64,000 bases of DNA from Xiphophorus maculatus (Eukaryota; Chordata; Actinopteri; Cyprinodontiformes; Poeciliidae): NCBI RefSeq assembly GCF_002775205.1, contig NC_036445.1, forward strand, positions 32,800,453 through 32,864,452. The letters are read 5' to 3'. Positions 14,781-26,605 of the stretch are shown in pieces; the first letter of the stretch is position 1; each line of letters opens with the position of its first letter. The notes beneath the pieces are model-generated. The model saw only the letters and a program-made list of their open reading frames with translations, did not search any database and was not told where the DNA came from. Made by a program: the position numbers and the translations under genes.

Positions 14781-15459
14781 CCTGATGGAGCTTCAGCCAG
14801 AGGACCAGGACACGGCTGCAAAAAAGGTGAGAGAACTGCATGAATATAAGGTTGACAGTAACTGACCACTTCTTTACTGGTGCTGATGCTGGACTCCATC
14901 TTCTGGTCAGCTAGCAAACCCACCATGTAGCAAAGCATGAGAAAGCTTTGCCTCCGGACACTTCTGGAACAGATGCGGAAGTGGAAGAAATATTTGTGTC
15001 TGTTTGAACCTGCCTAAATCCCCAGAATTAACTTACAAAAATGTGGATTTTATACTTCAGGAAAATTTCTCATTCGAACATACAAACACAGCAGGTGAGT
15101 TATGTTTCCCCTGCAGCAGGTACAGGGTAGAGACTGGAGGAAAATGCAACTGTTTACTGTTCATGTACTTTACTCTGGGATATTTTACTAATAAAATCTT
15201 CATGAAGCATAATTATTTTTGGATGAATCTCGCTGCGGAGCTGAACCATCCCATCATGTCCTCACACACAGTGAAGTGTCAGGGAGAGCTGATTTAGCTG
15301 TCCTGGAACAGCTGCAGCCTGCTCTGTTCCCAGCGCTGCCAAGGCTCCCATGTAAAAATAGAATCGGAAATAGTTCTGCACTCACACAACAATTCCCCCC
15401 AACTCTAACTTTCCAAAACGCTTTCCTAATGACGAAGAGGGAAACAGGAGGCTTCTTAC

Positions 15460-15660
15460 CGAGTATGTTCAGGGCGAAGACAGAAGAGCGCTTTCTGCAA
15501 GCGGACCGGAGCGCTTCTAGTGACCGCAGGTTGGACCTTCTTTCGGTGTCTGCGTAATGTGCATCGCACATTCCACAGAGCTGACAGGGGAAGGCTAAAT
15601 TGGGCAAGCGAATAAGAGCAGTACCGGAAAGCTCCCGATAGGGGGCGACATGTCACATTG
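15460..15660 (-). promoter_or_regulatory. bves: Putative non-coding first exon and promoter-proximal region of bves
   Basis: The coding exon with the bves ATG starts at 14815 after a strong acceptor (pyrimidine tract then CAG at 14816-14818), which leaves 35 nt of 5'UTR. An upstream exon is therefore required. A good donor, CTCG followed by GTAAGAAG, lies on the minus strand with the last exonic base at 15460, inside a more GC-rich stretch. The 5' limit of this exon and the transcription start are not visible. A hAT element begins at 15680, so the core promoter may lie against or inside it. This is inference from splice signals only. Confidence 0.45.
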
Positions 15661-15679
15661 GGACCTGAACAGTGTTGAT

Positions 15680-16604
15680 TAGTGATGGGATTTTCGGCTC
15701 CTTTTCGAGATGCGGCTCTAATGGCTCTTCTTACTGTGGAGAGCCGGCTCTTTCGGCTCCCAAACGGCTCCCCATATATATTTTTGACATTATTAATTAA
15801 TTAATAGCTTAAACCTAATTTTATAATATTTTGTTTCATTATTGACATTGTTAAGCACTTATGATGAGTAAAAATGCCGCATAACAATGCTATAGCAATA
15901 CCGATGCGTGTGATGTCAACATGTGCCTGTGCAGGTTGTTTGTCAAGCCTGCACGATAGGAAATGCTGACTTTGCTCAGTCTGCACTCTGCCCTGGAGCT
16001 TGATGTAGCATTAAAATGAGTCCAAATCTTGCTCCGTTTTCTGTCACTCATTTATTTTCACCTATTCAGTTCTCACACTGACTCCCCTTCTTTCTGTGCT
16101 TCTTGACCGCTGAGTGAGTGTCTGTACATAAACACCTGCCGACGAACGCTATACAGCTTGATCAATTGCCTGCCGTTTCCACAAAAAAAGTGGAGATAAA
16201 CTTTTTTTTCAGTGTTTTCCCGCCACATTATTAATTGAAACTATGTGTGATTGGTCAGATGTGTGGAGCACACGCTTGACATGAGGGCAGTGGACCGACC
16301 GAGGGAAAAAACTCTCTGCTCTAGCGCTGGCAGAAGAGCAAAACGCGCAAGGAGAGGGAGAAGGGGGGGAGAGACAGCGAGGCACCGCAGGACAAAAAAA
16401 ATGATGTGGGGAAAAACTATCGGCTCTGGCACTTGCAGAGCACAAGCACAACGACAGGGAGGTGGAGAGACAGCGATATACTGTAGAAAAAAACCGGCTC
16501 CCAAATAGGATCCTAAAACGGCTCCCATTGTGGAGCCGGTTCCAATCGTTCACTTCAAAGAGCCGGCTCTTAGAGCCGGATCGTTCGCGACCGACACATC
16601 ACTA
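15680..16604. mobile_element. Non-autonomous hAT element with GAGCCG subterminal repeats
   Basis: Ends are TAGTGATGGG at the left and ACACATCACTA at the right. Many GAGCCGGCTC / CGGCTCC motifs cluster within about 130 bp of each end, typical of hAT transposase binding arrays. The flanks GTGTTGAT (672-679 of that kilobase) and GAGTTGAT (16605-16612) are an 8-bp duplication with one mismatch. No transposase domain is encoded, and the open frames inside are incidental. It lies directly upstream of the putative bves first exon. Confidence 0.8.
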
Positions 16605-17902
16605 GAGTTGATTTTTCGTAAATCTAGACTTTAGACAACCGTTTTATTTTGCAGCAGTAAAATCACAGATATGATACTGTCTGCTTGTTTCCACAACTCA
16701 ATATTTTGGATTTGTAAAATATACCAGAAATAAGGATTTCAACAAGTATTCTTTCTGTTGCAATATTTCAAAAATTCTCCATTTCTGGAATTAAGAATCT
16801 AGGGAAACTATTTAGATAAGTTCTATTTTTTGGAAACAGAACTCTATTTCAGAACTCTATTCTGAAATAGCATACAGTTCTATTTCAGAATTCTATTTCA
16901 GGCAACCAAATTATTTTTTGGTTGCTTGTTGTTGGAAATATTAATTATGCTAGTTTTAATGATGATGACTTTAGCGCATGTTGAAATATTAGACTGATCA
17001 TGATTGTTTTGAGTTGCCCTCAATTTAGGTTAGATTTAGACTAATGATTTAATCAATAAATAACTATCAGTCAAACATTTTTTTTAGATATAATGAGCAC
17101 AATTTGATTAAAATGAGTAGTAGCTTTTATATTAGACCATATTCTTACGAAGTGTATGTCATAAATTCTTCTGAAAAATATTTCAGTTCATTATAACTAA
17201 AGACGTAGAAAACTAATCATAAAATATAAAGTGTGATAGATGTTTTAGTCCTGAAACTGCTTAGGTCTGTTTTATAAGGGTTTGAAGATATTATATGAAA
17301 TGTGCTAATTTTTAGAATCATATCTGCTGTTTGATGCACTGGGTCAGAGGTCAGGAGAGCTCTGTGTGGTTCAGGAACCAGTTTCAGGCAGTTTGAAGGG
17401 ATGAAAAACACGGATAGCTGATAAACTTTGGTCCCTTTCTCGAGTAAAATGTTTCTGTATGAAATGAACACATCTATTCTTCGTACCCTGGGAAAATGCG
17501 CAGGGAGGATAGCTTAGACAGTGATGAATTCATTCCTTGGTAACAGATGCATGGTCTCTGGCTTGCAAACAGCAACATGTCATTACGGGCTGTTTGAGTC
17601 CACCTCTAAACTGTACGTTATAAAGCATCAGACAGTAAAAAACCTTTACTTTTATATTTGATATAAAAGTAATGGAACTAAAACATCTGGTCAGATCACT
17701 GGGGTGGAACTGTCTTAACTGCCACACACAGTGGTCTCCGAAGGCGCGTCTTCGCATTTCTTCTTTGTGGCTTTGGTTTCTGATGATTATGTAGAGTTGT
17801 TGATGTGATTTTATGCACTTGATTATTTGATCATTTCTGGCTGATTGTGAAGTTGAACAATGACTGTTGTTTTTGTGGTTTCACTTTTACACACAACATT
17901 AA

Positions 17903-19366
17903 CGGACCTGGGGAGACGAGATAATGAGCAACAGGTAGAAAATATCTCGTTTCACAAGACTGTCTATGTAACTGTTACAGTTATATAGACAGGAATTATG
18001 TAACTGTCTATGTAATGATGGGTGCGATTCAGAATGAAACAAATAATCGCTTAGGGCCCAATGGAGGCTTGGGCCGGCCCTGAAAATAGCTCTTAGTGAG
18101 GAGTCGGCTCCCATCGTTCACTTCAATGAGCCAAAATATTTGCGACTGATCCATCATTAATCTTTACACTCAGATGCGGTCCTAGCCTGTTTGGTGCCCT
18201 GGGCAAACCAACTTTCCAGTTGTAAGAGCAGGGAGTGGGTGGGGGAGGAGGTGGAGGCCCTCATGCTACTCTCCACAATATCCCTCCCTGGGTGGTTGCC
18301 CATGTTGCCCATATCAGAAACCGACACTGTTTACAGTGCCAGATTTAACAGCATGTGGGCCCCTGACTTTCTTTTACACATGGAAATTTAAACAATACTT
18401 ATTAACTGAGTCATTTAATCGACCACATCTTATCTAAATATTACATCGACATTTGACAAATGCTTCCTGGTGCAACTTGATGCTCAACTCTTTTTGTTAG
18501 TGAGCAGACTACAAAACATCTAGATATTTTTGATATCTACACGGTAGGTCATACGTTTCCATACATATGAGACCTTAAAATGTGTATTTCTTATATAGTT
18601 CAGACACCCAAGAAGACGCATTTGACAAAAGAGCAAAGAATTGAAATTATACTAATGGCTGGATCAGGAAGCAGTCGCATGGTTGCACGAAACTTTAACA
18701 GAAAATATGGAAAGAGCATCACAACGAGCATCACACACGACACTGTGGGAAAACTTATTTGCAAGTTTCAGAAAACTGGAAATTGTCATGAATTGGTGTG
18801 GTGGAAGCGGTGAGGGAGACGCAGCAGATCCAGATGAGATGAATGATGGAAGTTTAATGATGACAATAGACTTAAATAAGTCCAAAAGTCCACAAAACCT
18901 GGCAGCACAGTAGAGCGGAAGGCTAGGGCTCAGCACTGGTAGCAACAGGCTACATGCATGGACAAGACACATTGACAACGACCTCACAACACACAGAGAC
19001 ACAGGTGAGACTAAATACACAGGAGGCAATCAGACAACGAGAAACACCTGGGAGCAATCAAGGGGAAGACAGGACAACACGGAGACTCAGAGACACAGGA
19101 AACTCAAAATAAACACACAGAAAAATACGGAACATGACAAAAATGTTGCAGCTCAACCACGAAGTAGTCCAAGACATGCAGCGATTACAGAGTCCCACAA
19201 AATAAAAAGGGTTGTCCAATATAAAATGTTTATTTTTTCTATGTATGAAAACTTATGGCCCACCCTGTAGATGTAGACATCTACATCTACATCCACGGAC
19301 CTGGGGAGACGAGATAACAACGAGCAACAGGTAGCAAATATCTCGTTTCTCAACACTGTCTATGTA
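17903..19366. repeat. Repeat complex bounded by a 70-bp direct repeat
   Basis: A segment beginning CGGACCTGGGGAGACGAGAT occurs at 17903-17970 and again at 19296-19366 in the same orientation with a few differences. Between them are a decayed hAT end with GGCTCCCATCGTTCACTTCA (18100-18155), a mariner-type helix-turn-helix fragment and uncharacterised sequence. The direct repeats may be ends of a longer element or a local duplication. Confidence 0.5.
18595..18815 (+). pseudogene. Fragment of a Tc1/mariner-type transposase DNA-binding domain
   Basis: The frame reads LTKEQRIEIILMAGSGSSRMVARNFN, then DTVGKLICKFQKTGN, a helix-turn-helix like those at the N-terminus of IS630/Tc1/mariner-type transposases. 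The frame ends soon after and no catalytic domain follows, so it is a truncated relic. Confidence 0.6.
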
Positions 19367-19693
19367 AATAGTAAAGATGTAGACATTAATTGAACATGAG
19401 TTGTTCAGTTAAAACCCTCTTTCATCTAACTTATTATTACATGACTCAATCAGGATAATGAAAACTTGAGCAGAAGGTTAAAGACTGAAAACACCAAAAT
19501 GAGAAGCTGTTTATATTCTATCTGCAGTTATGTACAATCAAAGAGTTTAACAGTTGCAAAGCTGGAGTTAAACCCTTTAATACAGAGTGAAACAACATTC
19601 TATATGTATTTTTTTACAGATTCTGAATCAATAACAATTAGACTTTGAGTGCACTATTGGGAAAAACATTCAACTTTTTATTGAATATGTGTC

Positions 19694-19699
19694 TTTATT
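19694..19699 (-). terminator. Candidate popdc3 polyadenylation signal
   Basis: An AATAAA hexamer on the minus strand lies about 475 bp after the popdc3 stop. It is the best-placed hexamer I noticed, but AT-rich intergenic DNA gives many by chance. Confidence 0.35.
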
Positions 19700-20173
19700 T
19701 GCCTCTGCGAAGCCAAACCTGATTGGCTGATTGCAGCTGTAACCACCAACATCTGGCAGTATTCCTGATTGACTGAAGTGATGCCTGCTGACGTTAAATC
19801 TTCAGTTCAGTATATTCCTGGAACGGTTTCATGGATTCTGTAACAAAAACTCCAGGATAGCCTGTGATTTATGCCTGGTATGTCTGTGGTCATGGATCAG
19901 TGAGGCAGCCAGATTTCAGTTTGACTTGTTTTCTTTGGGGTTTCCATCTCACAGGTGATCAGTAGAGGAGAGCACAGGGTGGTTAATTCACTTAAACATC
20001 AGCCCAAGTATGGACAGATTTTACCCCAATGACATTTTGTAATGCAGAAAGAAAGTTCTAAATGTAAAGGCCTGACTGTGTGTCTGTGTGCGGGGGGCGT
20101 GTGTGGTGGGTGGGAGGGGGGTGCGGGCGTGTGTGTGTGTGTGTGGGGGGGGGGGGGTTGTGTGTGTGTGTGA

Positions 20174-22688
20174 CTAGGCAGCCCTTTCCCCTGGCACAGG
20201 AACTTCTAGGAGGTCATGTGCTCTTTCTAATTCTGGCCCTGGCATGTGGCAGTAACTTGGTAAGCGAAGATCATAGCGGTGTCCTGCCATATCAAAAGCC
20301 TTGTCACTAAGTGAGTACACCTTTTCAGCAATATCACTGCGCACAATCAGGGCAAAGATCCGGGCTATGTAGCGGTGCTTAGCAAAAAGCAGGTACAGCT
20401 TCTTCCTCCTCCAGGCTATGTATCGGCACTGATCGTCAGCATGCAGAGTCACCTGAAGAGAAAAAACCAGACAACGTCGTGTTTTTCTGTGAACTTTCAG
20501 TAAAACACAGTTCAAGGTGTTGAAAGAGTTATTTGTAATAAAAGTAATTGATATTTGTAATTTAAATATCACTTATGAGAAATTCACCATGCTCAAAATG
20601 ACAGAATGTGACTCCCAATAGAGTCTCAAAAAAGTTAAAGGTTTGCCATTCTATATCAGCCCAAGAGACATATGAGGTAAACTTACAGCTACACAAACAT
20701 AAAAACAGCTTAGACTCAGTGACCTCTGCATTTATTTCTAATGTTTTTAAAGGGTTATTTCAGCCAGGATTTGAATGAAAACTGTCAATAGAGTAATCTG
20801 AGCTCAGGTGCTAATTAAAATACTCTACCACTGGACCAACAGCAAAGAATTCTGAAGAGATGGGGAGAGGAACTGCATCACACATGAAAAACTGAAACTA
20901 TAAAGAAAAGTGTACATTTGTGCTCAGAAATGTGTGGGGCTTCTCTGCTGAAAGGGTTTAATAAACCTACAGTAACACACAAGACCTTGAGGTAAAAGTC
21001 AGTTCCATCCTCCCTGACCTTCATCTCAATTAGACATTGAAAGAAATGTCATTTTATTCATGACATGCAGAGAAGTATAAACACCTGGAATATTCCCTCC
21101 TCTGAGGGCCTGAGAGAATCCCATTCAGGAGAATCCAGGAACTGGAAAGGGTAGATGTAATGCAGGAACTCTCCATTCACTGTCACATGGATTCTGGAAG
21201 AGAACAGAGAATTAAATCCATAAACAATATTATAACCAGCATTGTGCCAGTCAGTCGGTTCATCTGTGATTCCTGTCTGCAACAGCTGCTGCTGACATCA
21301 GCACATGGAAAAGGACTAAATCAGCCAAAAGGCTCAGGGACAGCAGGTGAGGCATTGATGAGGCTGACTGTCCTTTTTTCAAAGAACACAACTGAAAACT
21401 TCTGTCATTAAACCTTTAGGAGCCCCATCTGGGTCACGGTTACACAGAGTCATGTCAGATGAAGTGTAGGCCTCAGACTGCTGGACAGAGCCAGTTCCAT
21501 CCTCCCTGACTTTCACCTCAACCAGACATTGAAAGAAATGTCACTATATTCATGATATTTTTGTTATATTGCCGCATGTAAATATTTATTCACTTTTCCA
21601 ATTGAGCATTCTTCTGTATTCTGATTTATTAACAAGAATCTTTTTAACAAGTTCACTAACACTGTTATGCTGTACAGAAGAAAAGACTGCATGGTGCTTG
21701 ATCTCCGACTACAGACTTGTTTTCCTCTCAACGCATTTTAAGAACCAGTCATGTTAAAATGTTAGAATGAAAAGGGGGAAACTGCTGTTTCGGACACTGT
21801 TAAAACTCAAAGAATGCTTTGGGCTTTCTTTAAAAATACATTATATGAATCATGTGATTTGCTTCATAATCGTTGTGGACTGTTATCCTCTGCCAGTTGC
21901 AGTATAAAGGGCTGGAACCTGGCTGATTTACTCCACACTTGCAACTATTGAAGCAGTCATAGAATCCAGATTAGCTGCAGAAAAGCTGGAGAAGTTTATA
22001 ATTTGTTCGTTATTTTTAAAAAGCATAGCTGAAATGGGAGATTTTCCAGACCAGCTGCAATAGTGGGCCAGATTTGAACGTTATCTCTTTATTAAACAGA
22101 AACAACTTAAATGTTTAACTACTAGTGAAAAATGTGTCTTGCAAGTTTTAGTCCTGTAGAAATTAAGCAACCATGCAGTCACCTGCCAGACAGAAGAACA
22201 GACAACTTGTCAATAGCTGTTTTTCCTTCTACAGCAAAGAACTGGCCCTTCTCCAAGGTGTGGACAACTCCGTCACTGGAGGTCACTATCTTCCCAAAAT
22301 GTGGAAGGGACACTCCGAGTCTTTTAAACATGCAGTTATACAGTTCCTGAAAGTCCTTGTCGAATGTGAGGCTCCTCAGCTTGTAGACTATATAGAGAGC
22401 CTGAGTCAAACATGCCCCGAACAGGGCGAAGTTCCAGAGGAAGGTGTCCGTGGTGCAGGGGTCCGACCATGCCCACACAGTGCTGCAGAAGAAGCCCACA
22501 GTCAGGAAGGTAAAGAGGTAAAGATGTCCGTAGAAACCGCTTCCTCCCATGAAGCCGAGGAAGAGCAGGATGTTGGCGAGGTGGAACAGAGATCCCTCCG
22601 CAGCCTCCTTCCATTCGCCACAGAGCGGGAACGCTGGCGGCGCCGGCTTCACTGTCAGGTTCATGGCTTCAAAGTCCGGAGGCTCCAT
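20174..22688 (-). CDS. popdc3: Popeye domain cAMP effector 3, complete
   Basis: Three coding exons on the minus strand: 22688-22183 (ATG at 22688), 21193-21085 and 20452-20174 (TAG stop). Splice sites and phases join into 297 residues, close to the roughly 290 aa of vertebrate POPDC3. Residues 10-12 are N-L-T, a likely extracellular glycosylation site. Three membrane segments follow (LANILLFLGF, LYLFTFLTVGFF and FLWNFALFGACLT regions). The cytoplasmic Popeye domain shows FLDSPEW and FQVTLHADDQC, the cAMP-pocket signatures, then AWRRKKLYLLFAKHRYIA in place of the BVES-type CWSRERL. The C-terminus is short and ends PGERAA. The gene lies head to tail about 5.4 kb upstream of bves exon 1, the conserved pair arrangement. 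Popeye proteins bind cAMP and act in striated muscle membranes (family knowledge). Exon 2 is flanked by two copies of a 67-bp repeat. Confidence 0.95.
21000..21558. repeat. 67-bp direct repeats flanking popdc3 exon 2
   Basis: CAGTTCCATCCTCCCTGAC followed by TTCA and AGACATTGAAAGAAATGTCA occurs at 21000-21066 and 21492-21558 with about six differences. Exon 2 (21085-21193) lies between the copies. Confidence 0.8.
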
Positions 22689-22859
22689 AGAGGTGGAAGC
22701 GAAGAAAGAAGCAGCGCAAACACAGAATCAGCTCCGACCTGAAGGACCTGCGGCTGCGCACTGCCTGCCTGGCTGTCGAACTTTTCCTGTCCTGTTGGGT
22801 TTATGAGGCACCGCCGCAGACAGCCCGAGGGAGGGGCTGATCACATTTATACTTTAAAC

Positions 22860-23070
22860 AGGTTCACCCAACGCAATCATTAAAATGCAAGTTTAATGAT
22901 TGCATTAAATCATTAATGCAATCATTAATTGCATTAATGATTGCAATTAATGCAATTAATTGCAATTAATGATTGCATTAATGATGCAATCATTAATTGC
23001 ATCATTAATGCAAATTAATGCACACTGAAGTTTATTTTCAGTGTCAGAAAATAAACTTCTGACACTGATA
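22860..23070. repeat. Palindromic ATTAATGCAATCATTAAT-rich segment upstream of popdc3
   Basis: Alternating TTAATGCA, TGCAATCATTAA and ATTGCATTAATGATTGCA motifs form overlapping palindromes. Two mutually exclusive hairpins follow: arms 23027-23039 with 23047-23059, and arms 23039-23049 with 23057-23067. It lies 170-380 bp upstream of the popdc3 ATG and encodes nothing. Confidence 0.8.
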
Positions 23071-23079
23071 TCATCCTAC

Positions 23080-24540
23080 GACCAGATTGAGTTTCAAACT
23101 CTTTCAATATTTGATATTGTACACAGCTATCTAAACATGTATTCAATAGTAATAATTGTACTTATTCAACTAAATATTATTACAATATTATTACAAGATG
23201 CAAATATTATTAACCACTATTACTACCTACAACCTTATGAGTCACATTCCAGACTGGTAGAGAACATAAACTCATTAAAAAGAACGTTTTTGAAGTAAAA
23301 ACATGATCGTTCAAATTCAGTAAACAGTGAGAATGAAGAGACTCATCTACGCAAGGAGCCATTTAGATGTATGTTTCCAGTCACCATCACCCTTAAGAGA
23401 CAGATTCACTGGAGCCTACAGGATTCATGAATTAACAAATAAAATCGACAAAGCTGTCAACACGTTCATCTTCAAATAGAGAACTTGATGATGAAGATTA
23501 GGCCAGTTTTTGGCTTCCAGTAGAGATCCACAGAAATATAAAACATGAAAAAGCAATCAGAAGCAGTGAGTTGAAATAACAAACTTTACCAGTTCATGAT
23601 GAGAGTAAAAAGGGGTATTGCTGAAGGTGAGAACAATTTAAAAGATTTTTAAAGAAAGCTGCAATTGACTTTTAAGCTGTAATTAAACCTTTACTTAACA
23701 AACCTTCTTTTGTAATAAATCACAGACCTATGTCTAATCTTCCTTTGGATTGTGGTGGTGTTGAATATTTCCTTAACTTACCTTCTTATGTTCTCCTTCC
23801 AAAGTTCCATGGTACCTCCTGGATTCCGTTCCTCCTGATTGTCCAATTGTTGAATTGCTCAAGATTAGTACCTCTGATTCCTGTTTGCCGACTGGAAACG
23901 CTCCGCTCCTCTTCCTCAAGCTTGCTTGAGGTTGGAGGGAGAAACCTGTCCTCCCTCCAACCTCACCACCATCCAGTGGCTTCACTCTGGTATCCACAAG
24001 ATCTCCCTCATTCTGGCACCTTTCCCATACAGACCCAGCTTGAACCTCTCTCCACCTTCCCTCCCTCACAGACTTTTCTCCACCATAATCAGTAAGAAAC
24101 CTCATTCCTCCTGTACTTTCCAGCCTGTTTTTCAGCACTCATAGTCTTCCATTCTGTTGCAGAGATCCCTTTTCCTTCTCCCTCTCCAGATTCCCCTGAC
24201 AGAGACACACACTCAATTCATTGTTTGTACAATAAACTTTTTAATATTTCCATCTGAGTCCTGAGAGTAATCTACATGTGGATAAAGAAATTATCCCAAA
24301 CCATGACACATTGCTCAGTCAGAAACAACCAATTAGAGCCAGGAGAGTCTTATGTTGTTAATCACTGTCATGCTCACCGCTTGCATGAGATCCACTCGCC
24401 ATTACAGCTGCAGCTGGTTCACCACAATAGAGTAAGTTCAGTTCATTTATATAAACTTTACTATGTCTGCTTTTCACATACATAAAATCAAAAAGTACTG
24501 GACAATAAAATCAACCTTAAAGAATAAAGCATGCATGAGA
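23080..24540. other. Intergenic DNA, possible LTR remnant at the right
   Basis: 23080-23700 is AT-rich without recognisable features. 23900-24275 is pyrimidine-rich and ends with AATAAACTTTTTAATATTTC and CTGAGAGTAATCTACA, reminiscent of the R-U5 end of a fish gypsy LTR. A TG start and target duplication could not be defined. The repeat shared with 9350-9720 follows at 24290-24440. Confidence 0.35.
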
Positions 24541-24559
24541 AACCAAAAATTGACATGAA

Positions 24560-24985
24560 AGCCTGAAAGGAACAATAAGAGCTCTGTCCATCAGCACAAC
24601 TTATGACTGGCCGACAGTTCCACACTGCTGATCCTGTCCTGGAAAAGACATTGATGCCAAATCCAGTCCACTTAAAGGATGCAAAAGCAAAAGATTCTTA
24701 CAGATTTTTCTACAACTGCAGATATTCAGCTCGCCCACTGCCTGAACTTCACCCTGGTCAAAACGTGAGAGTGAAACTTGATGGAGAAAAAAAGTGGACA
24801 AAGCCTGCCACCTTTGTCCAGGCTTTGTAGATAAAGTCTAAGGACTTTAGACTTCCAAAGGACTTACAAGGAGCCCAGACCCTACCTTGTGAAAATGGCC
24901 AATGTTCCCATGTCACAACAGACATCACCTTCAGGTGGTTCCTGGGATGGATACTTCTGCAGAACAACATAGCTCTGAGCCTGCG
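24560..24985 (+). pseudogene. Ty3/gypsy integrase C-terminal fragment
   Basis: The frame at 24603-24830 reads MTGRQFHTADPVLEKTLMP, then SARPLPELHPGQNVRVKLD and EKKWTKPATF. This is the conserved end of gypsy integrases, where a basic SARPLPEL-type motif and a chromodomain-like segment precede the LTR. The following residues are out of frame. It is a decayed remnant without the catalytic core. Confidence 0.75.
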
Positions 24986-25274
24986 GTGGGGGAGAACTCA
25001 GAAACTAGACATGTAAAACAGGTTTGAAGAAGAAGAAGTAGCTCATGTTGTTACCTTGTGCTCTAGCTAAATAAAATTATACTGAGATTACCTCTCATGT
25101 CTACCCTATTATGACAAAGGAGTTGTTAATTATCTTTGATAATACCCTAACCCTGTTCATGAACATGAAAAATAAATCTAAACCAGTTCATCTGTTCTTT
25201 CGTGCTCAGTATCAAGAGTTACTGTAAAATGAATAACGCAAAGTGAGCAAATATCTGAGAAGAGGACTGGAACC

Positions 25275-25352
<78 letters not shown>
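25275..25352. repeat. (TCTA)n microsatellite, left block
   Basis: About 19 uninterrupted CTAT units. The array stops exactly where the LTR at 25353 begins and resumes at 26554. Confidence 0.97.
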
Positions 25353-26553
25353 TATTAAGGAAGAGTAATTAACATTAACTTTGGACAAAAAGTTTGGCTC
25401 CTTCTTCCTTAAAGTCCCGGGATCTCTGGCAGGCGGGCTCCGGCTGGAGGAAGTGAAACCACGACACTGCGCGTTGACGTCACAGATCACAGAGTTTAAT
25501 TCCACACAAAACAACGCATGAATCAATTAACAAAGCTGCAGAGGTACAGAGATATATATTCATTACCTGTAACAGGAAAAATAGAAAAAGAAACACAAAG
25601 AAAACAAAGGGGGTGGGGGGCAAAGACGCGTCTTTGGAGAAAGCTTATGCCAAAAAGCAAAACAGTGGTAGCATTCTGAATTTCTGAGGCTTGCGTGAAA
25701 TTTTATACTGAGTGGGTGTTTCTCCAATTTAATATATTCAATTAAGGCGTTCCGCTCTTTAACCAATTAGAAACTCCCGTAGGGACTAAGGGAAACTTGA
25801 GAAGTCTCCTAATTTACAGCGAAGTTCCAAAGACGTCTGGTTTCTGTCGAGAGACAAGGGCGGACCAGTTAATCTTGGAGGATACCAGGTACGAATGTCC
25901 CCGGGGCCAAGAGTCTTAAGATAAGATTTCGCAGACACCCTCGGAATCTGACGTCTCTTCCATTATCTCTCCTAACGTTCTCGAAGAGACTTGCATCTGG
26001 TATTTTTTCAAGAAATGTTATCTTTGCAAACCCCAGTTTTTGCTTTTGCACAGTCAGCCCCCCAAAAGATTGAGTTCTGCCAAAATAATACATAAAATCC
26101 ACAGGACAAAATAAAGTATAATTCCTGAGCGATTTTCTAATAGTAAGGAAAACATTTTCATTCAAACAATTTCCATTTGTTTCTAATATCGTCACAGATA
26201 ATACAGTTTTCAAATACATTCATCATTTAGTAATTTTAAAATGAGATAATACAATCTTCAGTAAAAACATGGTATCAATACTTAGAAATTAAATGTTAAG
26301 GGGTTTCAATCTTCTATTTTGCATTAGTTTTACACCATCGCAGATGCTGGCCTCCAGCAGGTCTCCCCCCAACTGCCTGCAAGAATGTGAATTTATGGCT
26401 CTGTGTTCTAGACAGGCAGCAAAAGGCCCCATTTAGTGATCCACATTCTAACCCCTGTCTGTCCGGTTCAAAACAAGAGTATCAAACCTACCCTTTTTAC
26501 ACATGCGTAAGATTAACTGCATTAAGCACCAAAATCAATCATTTTCCTCAACA
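25353..26553 (-). mobile_element. Solo LTR inserted in a TCTA microsatellite
   Basis: On the minus strand the unit starts TGTTGAGG and ends CCTTAATA. The ends are inverted repeats apart from two transitions (CCTCAACA would be perfect). A TATATA box lies at about 25550-25558, followed by AATTAAA near 25495, matching a U3-R-U5 layout. Both sides abut TCTA repeats, so a target duplication cannot be told from the array. Length is 1.2 kb and there is no coding region. The class (ERV or gypsy) is not resolved. Confidence 0.68.

Positions 26554-26605
<52 letters not shown>
26554..26605. repeat. (TCTA)n microsatellite, right block
   Basis: About 13 TCTA units in register with the left block at 25275-25352. 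Removing the LTR would join them into one array. Confidence 0.95.

Noticed and set aside
15219-15607. Overlapping open frames of 97-117 codons on both strands
   Set aside because: No homology to known domains. The stretch fits a non-coding first exon and promoter of bves.
16209-16553. Open frames of 85-114 codons, Arg- or Ser-rich
   Set aside because: They fall inside the non-autonomous hAT element, whose low-complexity interior yields open frames on both strands.
20080-20310. Gly/Val-rich plus-strand frame
   Set aside because: Produced by a GT/G microsatellite followed by antisense of popdc3 exon 3.
23730-24144. Frames of 72-121 codons on both strands
   Set aside because: Pyrimidine-rich possible LTR remnant. 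No domain, and both strands are equally open.
25275-25352. CRISPR-like regular repeat
   Set aside because: It is a simple tetranucleotide microsatellite without spacers, in a vertebrate genome.
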